Of a stretch of DNA of 9,757 bases, positions 1 to 5,202 are shown piece by piece. The position numbers and the translations under genes were made by a program. This DNA comes from an uncultured Dorea sp. GTDB taxonomy: Bacteria; Bacillota_A; Clostridia; Lachnospirales; Lachnospiraceae. The notes beneath the pieces were generated by a model. That model made no database searches, was not told the DNA's origin, and saw nothing but the letters and a program-made list of their open reading frames with translations. Numbering within the stretch: the first letter of the stretch is position 1; each line of letters starts with the position of its first letter. The DNA lies in the NCBI GenBank assembly GCA_910578865.1, contig CAJTRM010000057.1:1-9757 (forward strand), in the 5' to 3' direction.

Positions 1-284
1 GCCATATCAAGAAAGTATTTGAAGGACATGTCATATTTAGAGCGTTCCACAATGTCAATATCAGACAGGTCATAAATAGATTTCAGAAGCAGGTATTTGA
101 ACATCCTGACAGGCGGGACTGCATTGCGTCCATTATCAAGACAATATTTACCAATAAGCTCTTCATAAATAAACCCAAAATCTACCAGTTCTTTTATCTG
201 TCGGAGCAGGTTGTCTTTTGGAACGACTAATTCATATATTTCCATGTAGGGACTTAATACTAACTTCTGTTGTTGCTCAACCAT
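1..284 (-). CDS. IS1182-type transposase, N-terminal part (cut by window edge)
   Basis: My translation from the ATG at 284 gives 94 residues and runs off the window without a stop. It starts MVEQQQKLVLSPYMEIYELV and contains DNLLRQIKELVDF, GKYCLDNGRNAVPPVRMFKY and ERSKYDMSFKYFLDMA. These match the DUF772 N-terminal region of IS1182/IS5-type DDE transposases, which is known to precede the catalytic domain; the DDE residues themselves lie outside the window. A ribosome binding site (AGGCGG) lies 7 bases before the ATG. The stretch is clearly richer in A and T than the CIS genes beside it, which fits a transferred element. It is oriented like the CIS operon. Family assignment is from recognition of conserved segments, not from a search. 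Confidence 0.9.
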   Translation of the reverse strand, partial: MVEQQQKLVLSPYMEIYELVVPKDNLLRQIKELVDFGFIYEELIGKYCLDNGRNAVPPVRMFKYLLLKSIYDLSDIDIVERSKYDMSFKYFLDM

Positions 285-288
285 AATT

Positions 289-335
289 TCACCGCCTGTA
301 TTGAATAATTACATTATACCAAATATAGGCGGTGA
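289..335. repeat. Inverted repeat flanking the transposase -10 box
   Basis: The arms 289-302 and 322-335 are 14 bases each and pair with a single mismatch (CACCGCCTGTATT against AATATAGGCGGTG for the inner 13). The 19-base loop holds the TATAAT. The lower arm also carries the AGGCGG used as ribosome binding site of the transposase. It could be a transposase binding site, an operator, or a hairpin that hides the ribosome binding site in read-through transcripts. The last is a known control mode of insertion sequences but is only inferred here. Confidence 0.6.
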
Positions 336-341
336 TATCTA
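313..341 (-). promoter_or_regulatory. Transposase promoter, extended -10 type
   Basis: On the minus strand a perfect TATAAT lies at 318-313 and is preceded by TGG, giving the extended -10 form TGnTATAAT. Seventeen bases further upstream, at 341-336, is TAGATA, which matches four of six positions of the -35 consensus. A transcript from here would start near base 306, about 22 bases before the transposase ATG. It would drive the transposase and possibly genes beyond it. Confidence 0.65.
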
Positions 342-353
342 CTTTTTCAGCGG

Positions 354-359
354 CCTCCT
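354..359 (-). promoter_or_regulatory. Orphan ribosome binding site (AGGAGG) next to the IS
   Basis: Directly after the stop codon of the second CIS-tube gene (TAA, 363-361) the minus strand carries a perfect AGGAGG. No ATG, GTG or TTG follows at a usable distance: the next bases run CCGCTGAAAAAGTAG and then enter the insertion sequence. Every other gene in this operon has such a site 6-10 bases before its start, so this one most likely belonged to the next CIS gene, now displaced by the element. Confidence 0.6.
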
Positions 360-360
360 T

Positions 361-825
361 TTATTTCCCCGGAGAAAGCATCCTCCGGTACGCCTGCTCC
401 CAATACCGCCATACCCTCTCGTCTGCGCTGCACTGGCTCAGGGAGATCTGAATCTTTCCCCTCACCGGTGTACCGTCCGGATCAAACATCTCATAAACTG
501 CACTTAAGGACTGAATGCTCCCGTAAAAAGTCATTTCCTCCCACGCGAAGATAACCTGTTTTGTACGCTCCCTGGCCATAAGTCCCAGAAAGGCCTGCAC
601 CATATCGGCAGTTTCATATCTCCCTGTATTGTCCACAATCAGTTCCATGGACAATGTCATTCCCCCGCGGTCCACACTCTGTGCCGTGCAGTCAGCCATC
701 CCGGAAATCTGGGGACAGCCACAGGCCGCGGAGCTTACGTCGGCCCAAAGCTGCAGGGCAGACGGATTATACTGAACCTCTACAGCCTTTCCCCCGGCTG
801 CTATAAAAAGTGCTTTACACAACAT
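361..825 (-). CDS. CIS tube/baseplate-adaptor protein (CIS_tube, Afp7-like), copy 2
   Basis: The product is 154 residues. It has the two hallmarks of the contractile injection system tube protein family: an early VQYNPSALQL segment (compare VQFNP in the paralogue upstream) and a later VIFAWEEMTFYGSI...YEMFDPDGTPVRGKIQISL segment. In Afp/PVC particles proteins of this family connect the inner tube to the spike and baseplate, often through an added LysM domain; none is visible here. The ATG at 825 is chosen over an upstream in-frame ATG at 909 because it has AAGGAGG eight bases before it and starts 14 bases after the preceding gene. The upstream start would overlap that gene by 70 bases. The copies diverge strongly outside the motifs. 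The next gene is interrupted by the insertion sequence. Confidence 0.85.
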   Translation of the reverse strand: MLCKALFIAAGGKAVEVQYNPSALQLWADVSSAACGCPQISGMADCTAQSVDRGGMTLSMELIVDNTGRYETADMVQAFLGLMARERTKQVIFAWEEMTFYGSIQSLSAVYEMFDPDGTPVRGKIQISLSQCSADERVWRYWEQAYRRMLSPGK

Positions 826-839
826 CCGCCCTTCCTCCT

Positions 840-1361
840 TTATACACCGAAGATCTTCCCGGCAGCATCCGTCCAGCTTTTGGGGATACTGTCTCTCCCG
901 CTGCTGCATATGGATACGGAAATGCTGGCACGAAGCGGCTTTCCCCGGCTGCTGAACATTGTATATTCCCCGGAGATCAGCCGCAGGCTGCCTTCAAACC
1001 GAAGGCTGCCCCACCGGAATACTACATTTCTTTTGAATGGGTCAAGGACTGCGGCAACGAAGCCCTCCACTTCCCCTGCCACCCCTTTCTCCGGTTCCAG
1101 GCTCCTGTCAAAGATCAGCGGGAATCTAAGCTCGGCCTCTATCATCTGCGGTTTTTCATAGGCAGCCTGCCACACTTCCTTTTGTTTTCCGGACTGAAAA
1201 TTCATGATTTTTTCCTGTCTCTCATCCTCCGTCTGCCCGGACGATACACAATATTCAAGCTTCACCGGATTAAACTGTACCGGAAACAACCCGCCCGGGC
1301 ACTTTGCACCGCCTGTTCCTGTGAATTCCAGGAACGCCTTAGTAAGCTGACCCTCAGACAC
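840..1361 (-). CDS. CIS tube/baseplate-adaptor protein (CIS_tube, Afp7-like), copy 1
   Basis: The product is 173 residues and starts with GTG. Near residues 26-36 it has FPVQFNPVKLEY, and near 112-150 it has NVVFRWGSLRFEGSL, YTMFSSRGKPLRA and SISVSI. This is the pattern of the CIS_tube N-terminal domain known from Afp7/Pvc7 (NPxxY-like start, then W-G-x-x-F-x-G, then F-x-x-x-G-x-P-x-RA). The usual C-terminal LysM is absent, since the protein ends soon after the domain. The start lies 3 bases after the stop of the coiled-coil gene, with GGAGGGG about 10 bases upstream. Placed between the coiled-coil gene and a paralogue, it probably helps join the tube to the baseplate hub. Family call is confident; the exact partner is inferred. 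Confidence 0.88.
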   Translation of the reverse strand: MSEGQLTKAFLEFTGTGGAKCPGGLFPVQFNPVKLEYCVSSGQTEDERQEKIMNFQSGKQKEVWQAAYEKPQMIEAELRFPLIFDRSLEPEKGVAGEVEGFVAAVLDPFKRNVVFRWGSLRFEGSLRLISGEYTMFSSRGKPLRASISVSICSSGRDSIPKSWTDAAGKIFGV

Positions 1362-1364
1362 CGC

Positions 1365-2075
1365 CTAGCGTCCCCTCCGCCGGAGTTCGTCCCTTAACCG
1401 GCTCTCCATTTTCCCATATACCTTATCTGTCAGCGTATTTATCTGTTCCTTCATACTTTTCTGTACCATATAGTTGACTTCCTTTGTACTTTCCTTTATA
1501 ATCTCCCGCCTAAGCTCATCTGTCTGCTCCTTCTGAAGCCTGCGCTCCTTAAGTATCCGGTCTGTCTGACCCGTCTCCATATCTCCGTCCGGCCTTTCAA
1601 ATACCAGTGCAAGTTTCTGAAATTGTTTTCTCAGGTACTCCGGACGATCATACCCCCGGGCTCCTGCTATCTGCTCCTCCAGAATGTGCACACGTCTGCC
1701 TTCCTTTTTCTGCCGCTTTTCATATTCCCGGGTTTTCTTATAAAGCCCATGAAACAACTGCTCATATTCCGGATTCCTTACCACAGATGCGGGTCTTACG
1801 GCAGCCGTAAAATAATTGTTCATCTGAAGCTCTGTCCGGGGACTCAGCTGTACTTGAATCCTGGGCTGAAAGCTTCCGGGTATTTCCTGTACATGCAGAG
1901 CGGCCGGTTTCTGAGGATGCACAAGCTGCTGCGGACTCTCTGCATTTCTCCGCAAAATACCACGCTGCCGGATCCTGTCTGTAAATTGCTCCGTCCGTCT
2001 TCTCCGGAGGGCAGCCGGTTCCTCATTACCCGTTTTCCGTCTCCATCTGCTGATAGCTAATCGTTGTTGTCTCAA
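1365..2075 (-). CDS. Coiled-coil CIS protein with conserved C-terminal tail
   Basis: The open frame gives 236 residues if started at TTG 2075, which has AAGGGGGG eight bases upstream but overlaps the preceding gene by 50 bases. The first in-frame ATG is at about 1826 (residue 84). Residues 1-60 are arginine-rich, 60-85 are proline-containing, and 100-236 are strongly helical and charged (YKKTREYEKRQKKEGRR, KERRLQKEQTDELRREI). The C-terminus, INTLTDKVYGKMESRLRDELRRRG, resembles the 'L-x-D-x-V-Y-x-x-x-E-x-R-L-x-x-E-R-x-R-x-G' ending of proteins found at the same locus position, between the Afp5-like tube gene and the CIS_tube gene, in other extracellular CIS clusters. Its function there is unknown to me; a structural or assembly role is likely. 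The true start is uncertain, and a frameshift near the 5' end is possible. Confidence 0.7.
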   Translation of the reverse strand: MRQQRLAISRWRRKTGNEEPAALRRRRTEQFTDRIRQRGILRRNAESPQQLVHPQKPAALHVQEIPGSFQPRIQVQLSPRTELQMNNYFTAAVRPASVVRNPEYEQLFHGLYKKTREYEKRQKKEGRRVHILEEQIAGARGYDRPEYLRKQFQKLALVFERPDGDMETGQTDRILKERRLQKEQTDELRREIIKESTKEVNYMVQKSMKEQINTLTDKVYGKMESRLRDELRRRGR

Positions 2076-2433
2076 CCAGTATGCCCCCCTTTTCCGCGTT
2101 CAGCTCTCCATAACTCTTTGCCGCCACTGTGCAGCCCTTGAACAAAAACCGGAGGTTTCCCCCCACTTCAAGTACCAGATAAGAGGGAAGCGCCTGCCCT
2201 GCCGGAAGAGGATCTGTAAAATTTTCTGTCACATATCGTTCCACCTCGATGACCGGAGGTTTCGAGGCCGGCCTGGGGCGGATATGCACATATCCGTTAA
2301 GGCCTCCCTCGCTTATATATTCTTCTTCTGTCTCCTGCCGGAAGCCATGGATACTTTTACAGGGAATTTCTGTCCCATCCATCAGCAGCCGGAAATTCAT
2401 ATTGGGAATTACCGGATTTCCCTGTGCTGTCAT
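2026..2433 (-). CDS. Second tube-like protein (Afp5-type, gp19-like)
   Basis: Started at ATG 2433, the product is 135 residues (MTAQGNPVIPNMNFRLLMDG...). The NMNFRLLMDG start, the VIEVERYVTENFTDPLPAG middle and the ETTTISYQQME end follow the layout of the tail-tube fold, with an N-terminal beta strand and a C-terminal strand that ends in Y-x-x-x-E/M, as in the main tube protein of this operon (ESVTLAYEELQMP). In Afp/PVC a divergent tube copy forms the tube ring nearest the baseplate, and this gene's position fits that. The start is supported by GGAGG with a 7-base spacer and by an ATGA overlap with the stop of the preceding frame, which suggests coupled translation. A GTG at 2448 is also in frame but lacks this support. 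Confidence 0.78.
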   Translation of the reverse strand: MTAQGNPVIPNMNFRLLMDGTEIPCKSIHGFRQETEEEYISEGGLNGYVHIRPRPASKPPVIEVERYVTENFTDPLPAGQALPSYLVLEVGGNLRFLFKGCTVAAKSYGELNAEKGGILVETTTISYQQMETENG

Positions 2434-2684
2434 TGTCCTACCCTCCACTCCAATATACTTTTCTCTGTCCGGGAGACCGTCTCCTTTGCCTTATGGATCG
2501 CCGAGATTTCTTCACACCATCTCCGCCTCTCCATATGGGGAAGCCCGAGGATCTCTTCACGGCTCCAGTGGTAATAATAGGCAAGAAATGCCATCTCCCG
2601 GTACAACTCTTTCTCAGGGTAACTGGTTATCCCTCCCGTGTAAAATTTACAGACACCCGGTGTACCTGCCCGCAGGAGGGACAC
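2430..2684 (-). CDS. DUF6760-like small CIS protein, probably made by frameshift
   Basis: The frame encodes a core TGGITSYPEKELYREMAFL, then AYYYHWSREEILGLPHMERR and RWCEEISAIHK. This is the pattern of the small DUF6760 proteins (YP..L..E.A..AY.FHWS..EIL.L.H.ERRRW..EI) found next to tail-assembly genes in contractile injection systems. I know of no proven function. The frame lacks a well-placed start: GTG 2684 has only a weak GGAAG site, and ATG 2594 would cut away the conserved front. It overlaps the tail-assembly gene in the -1 frame, at a slippery heptamer. Expression as the C-terminal part of a frameshift product is therefore likely (70 residues after the shift). The end overlaps the next gene by ATGA. 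Confidence 0.78.
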   Translation of the reverse strand: MSLLRAGTPGVCKFYTGGITSYPEKELYREMAFLAYYYHWSREEILGLPHMERRRWCEEISAIHKAKETVSRTEKSILEWRVGQ

Positions 2685-2992
2685 GTCACTTCCATGGCCG
2701 GAGGTTCCACATCATTGATCCTTTCATACATATCCTGCAGAAACATCACATCCGACGTAAACAGATTTTCAATCAGCCCCGCAGTCACAAGCTCGATCCC
2801 CTCAAACTCCGTGATCACTTTTGAAAGCGCCACCATGGACAGATACCCCGGATTGGCCATCACCCGAGGATCCCTGGATGCGCTGAGCTCATCCCCTGCT
2901 GTCGCAAGGCGCATTTTCCCTCGTTTATGTACTTGCCCGCCGGCATCAAGATATCCCCGCGGAAGTTCAAATTCGTAAATTGTCTGCATCAT
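2627..2992 (-). CDS. Tail-assembly-type CIS protein with CxxC-H motif
   Basis: The product is 121 residues (MMQTIYEFELPRGYLDAGGQ...). The segments ELPRGYLDAGGQVH, MRLATAGDEL, DPRVMANPGYL, LSKVITEFEGI and LQDMYERIN match the protein usually called 'phage tail assembly protein' in extracellular CIS and related clusters. There the consensus runs LP.GY.D..G..HR.G.MR.AT..DE....DP.V..NP.YL. The C-terminus, EVTCPSCGQVHRVSVNF, has C-x-x-C-x-x-x-H and may bind zinc. The start at ATG 2992 (or ATG 2989) is preceded by AAGGAAGG and lies 14 bases after the tube gene. By position, and by the slippery site at its end, it resembles the tail chaperone G of long-tailed phages; that analogy is mine. It is most likely a cytoplasmic assembly factor rather than a particle component. 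Confidence 0.85.
   Translation of the reverse strand: MMQTIYEFELPRGYLDAGGQVHKRGKMRLATAGDELSASRDPRVMANPGYLSMVALSKVITEFEGIELVTAGLIENLFTSDVMFLQDMYERINDVEPPAMEVTCPSCGQVHRVSVNFTREG
2642..2648 (-). promoter_or_regulatory. Candidate -1 ribosomal frameshift site (A AAT TTT)
   Basis: In the frame of the tail-assembly gene the bases read GTA AAT TTT ACA, so the last A of GTA with the next two codons forms the X XXY YYZ heptamer A AAT TTT. A slip of one base back continues as TAC ACG GGA into the DUF6760 frame. The zero-frame stop TAA follows four codons later (2629-2627). The shifted product would be 117 + 70 = 187 residues. A stimulatory structure was not folded. Confidence 0.6.
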
Positions 2993-3006
2993 CTATCCTT
3001 CCTTTC

Positions 3007-3486
3007 TTAAGACGTTTTCGGCATCTGAAGCTCTTCATAGGCAAGGGTCACCGATTCAATCGCTACTTCCTTCCCCGAAGCATTCAGATCCGGAGCCGTA
3101 TATTTAGTGACCCATGCATTTTTCAGCACCCACGCCGGATTGCCTCCAATGGATGTCTTATCCTGAGCCGGAGAGCCTGCACTGATATTGATCAGTTCTA
3201 TGGTCACGTCATGCCTCTTGAATTCATTTCGGATCTCACCGACACAATTAGAGATCCAGTCTGTCAGGCCGTTGTCTGTGGTATAACCCATTTTCAGGGT
3301 CACATTCCCATGCTTCACAAGCCCCGGTATCTTCATGGGCGCAAGACTGTTGGAATTCCCGTAGCGGAACTCCACCTCCTCTACGGTCGCTTCCACGCCC
3401 GTTACCTCTGTAAAGGCAGCCACTGCTTCAATATCGCTTACCTTTACGAGAAAATTCATATTTGTCAACGGATAGTTTCTGTCCAT
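3007..3486 (-). CDS. Inner tube protein of the contractile injection system
   Basis: The product is 159 residues. It begins MDRNYPLTNMNFLVKVSDIE, has VTGVEATVEEVEFRYGNSNS, GLVKHGNVTLKMGYT and RHDVTIELIN, and ends VTLAYEELQMPKTS. This is the tail-tube fold of the T4 gp19/Afp1 family, in which hexamers stack to form the hollow tube driven out by sheath contraction. The length is typical (about 150-160). It follows the sheath gene by 27 bases, as is usual for CIS and phage tail loci. Its ATG is preceded by AGAGAGGAG. Being the most abundant part together with the sheath, it is the best marker for the family call. No unusual residues are seen. Confidence 0.93.
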   Translation of the reverse strand: MDRNYPLTNMNFLVKVSDIEAVAAFTEVTGVEATVEEVEFRYGNSNSLAPMKIPGLVKHGNVTLKMGYTTDNGLTDWISNCVGEIRNEFKRHDVTIELINISAGSPAQDKTSIGGNPAWVLKNAWVTKYTAPDLNASGKEVAIESVTLAYEELQMPKTS

Positions 3487-3513
3487 CTGTCATTCTCCTC
3501 TCTCTGCATATTT

Positions 3514-5199
3514 TTAGCCTTCTGCCGACGCTGTGTTCTGGGTCACCCGGAAGATAATGAATTCTGCCGGGCGTGACGGAGCAATGCCGATATTACAGAT
3601 CAGGCGGCCGTTCTGGATATCGTCCTGGGTCATGGTCGAAGGGCCGATCTCTACAAAATAGCTGCTGTCCGCAGAATCTCCCGCCAGCATCCCGTTTCTC
3701 CACATAGTCTCAAGGAAGGAAGAGATCGACAGTCTGACCCGGTTCCAGAGGGTGCTGTCATTGGGCTCAAACACCACCCAGCTTGTATTGGCCTTGATGC
3801 TTTCCTCAACGTAAATGAACAGGCGGCGTACATTTACATACTTAAAGCCTGCATTGCTGCTTGCCGTCCGGGCTCCCCATATGCGGATGCCCTGGCCCGG
3901 GATGGCGCGGATCAGATTTACCCCCTCGGGATTTAAGACATCCTGCTCTCCCTTTGTAAAATGAATATTCAGGCCGGTGCAGGAGACGGTTTCATTGGCA
4001 GGCGCTTTGTGGACGCCCCGGCTTATATCGGTTCTTGCATATACTCCCATCACTGCGCCGGACGGAGGAAACCATGCGGATTTCTTACCGGCACGGTCAA
4101 AGTTCTGGATCCAGGGATGGTACATAGCCGCATAGGTACTGTCGATCAGTTCCCGGTAGCCCAGGATCTCCTCCTTGCCGGAGTAATCTCTTGGAAGATC
4201 GATCACCGCGAACCGGCTCTTTGTATTTTCACAGTGTGCCACCAGAGATACCACCACTTCCGGGATGGTAATGCCGGGGACTGCCAGGATGCTCACATCT
4301 GTATTTTCCAGAAATGCCTGGATACCTGTCCTCTTACCGGCCCCTGCATCTGTACCGATAAAGGTCTCTGCACTCACCTGGTCAAGACTTCCGTCCGAAC
4401 CGCCTTCCAGAGTGATTTTGCCGGATGCGGATCCGGTCAGAAGCTCTGCCGGGCTTTTCACGGATGGATCCACCGTGATCTCGGCAGCGATCAGTTCACT
4501 GGAGCTTAATAGATTTCCGGCATAACGTCCGGAATTAACGTTCATATTAAGTTCCGGATAGACTTCCGTCTCTCCGCCGCACTGCACGCGGATCTCCAGC
4601 TCGCACAGATAAAGCACCTTCTCCGGAATAATGCCTGTATCTGTCATATCCTCTCCGAATTCTTCTTCAAAGGTAACCTCTCTTTCATGGATTGCGGTAA
4701 TCCTGTTATATGCGTCTTTCGCTTTTACAATACTCCCTGCCTCGAACCCGAATGTGGACTTTGCCCGGTATTTCCTTTCGCCCGTCTTTTCCAGCAGCTG
4801 CATTTTCATTTTTTCTATGCCGGCGACCTCCACCTCAATCCGGTTGCCCCAGCTTCCCTCATTTCTGGCCGTAAGCCTGAGATTACCCAGTATCCCCTCT
4901 GCACAGGCTGCATCCCCCGGAATGACCCGGGTGATGTAACATCTGGTTCCGCCGTTGGCAAAAAATTGTTCCACACAGCCTGCCAGATAACGGTATTCCC
5001 CATAAGTAAATTCGCTTAAGTACCCTCCGTATTTCCTTGCAAATTCAGCTGCGCTGGTGACCAGCGCCGGCGCGCCCTTAGTGGATCCCTTTTCTGCAAG
5101 CCCCACAAACCCGGCCGTACTTGTGCCGACCCCCTCCATTGCCCGCGGGGAATGGTCATACTCTTCTACGTATACTCCCGGTGATAAATATTCTGCCAT
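3514..5199 (-). CDS. Contractile sheath protein
   Basis: The product is 561 residues, typical for extracellular CIS sheaths. The N-terminus MAEYLSPGVYVEEYDHSPRA and the segments STAGFVGLAEKG and GGTRCYITRV are the conserved start of the phage-tail-sheath family. The C-terminal third carries the conserved core: GAVMGVYARTDISRGVHKAP, DVLNPEGVNLIRAIPGQGIR, IWGARTASS, FKYVNVRRLFIYVEESI, WVVFEPND and RPAEFIIFRV. Sheath hexamers wrap the tube and shorten on firing. The middle, roughly residues 110-300, is the variable surface domain. Start ATG 5199 lies 3 bases after the preceding stop, with AAAGGAGG overlapping that gene's end. It is the only sheath gene in the window, whereas Afp and PVC loci have three; others may lie outside. 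Confidence 0.96.
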   Translation of the reverse strand: MAEYLSPGVYVEEYDHSPRAMEGVGTSTAGFVGLAEKGSTKGAPALVTSAAEFARKYGGYLSEFTYGEYRYLAGCVEQFFANGGTRCYITRVIPGDAACAEGILGNLRLTARNEGSWGNRIEVEVAGIEKMKMQLLEKTGERKYRAKSTFGFEAGSIVKAKDAYNRITAIHEREVTFEEEFGEDMTDTGIIPEKVLYLCELEIRVQCGGETEVYPELNMNVNSGRYAGNLLSSSELIAAEITVDPSVKSPAELLTGSASGKITLEGGSDGSLDQVSAETFIGTDAGAGKRTGIQAFLENTDVSILAVPGITIPEVVVSLVAHCENTKSRFAVIDLPRDYSGKEEILGYRELIDSTYAAMYHPWIQNFDRAGKKSAWFPPSGAVMGVYARTDISRGVHKAPANETVSCTGLNIHFTKGEQDVLNPEGVNLIRAIPGQGIRIWGARTASSNAGFKYVNVRRLFIYVEESIKANTSWVVFEPNDSTLWNRVRLSISSFLETMWRNGMLAGDSADSSYFVEIGPSTMTQDDIQNGRLICNIGIAPSRPAEFIIFRVTQNTASAEG

Positions 5200-5202
5200 T
5201 TT

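Larger units (their letters stand above)
1..350 (-). mobile_element. Left end of an IS1182-like insertion sequence (partial)
   Basis: The transposase gene, its promoter and a terminal inverted-repeat-like structure make up the left end of an insertion sequence that continues beyond base 1. The outer boundary must lie between the promoter (about 336) and the ribosome binding site left at 354-359; 350 is only an estimate. No target duplication can be judged because the other end is missing. The AT-rich composition stops at about 340-350, where the CIS-type composition begins. Confidence 0.75.

Noticed and set aside
1844..2026. 60-codon minus-strand ORF starting at TAATG
   Set aside because: It is well placed for a start, but the protein has no recognisable pattern, lies inside the better-supported coiled-coil frame and has a weak ribosome binding site. 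Kept only as a clue to a possible frameshift.
3961..4509. Plus-strand open frame opposite the sheath gene
   Set aside because: It is a shadow of a highly conserved sheath coding sequence; there is no independent signal.
361..5199. Ordinary contractile-tail prophage
   Set aside because: No capsid, terminase, portal, tape measure, integrase or lysis gene is seen. The combination of DUF6760, the assembly protein, tandem CIS_tube proteins and a second tube protein is that of contractile injection systems. A prophage elsewhere cannot be fully excluded from 9.7 kb.
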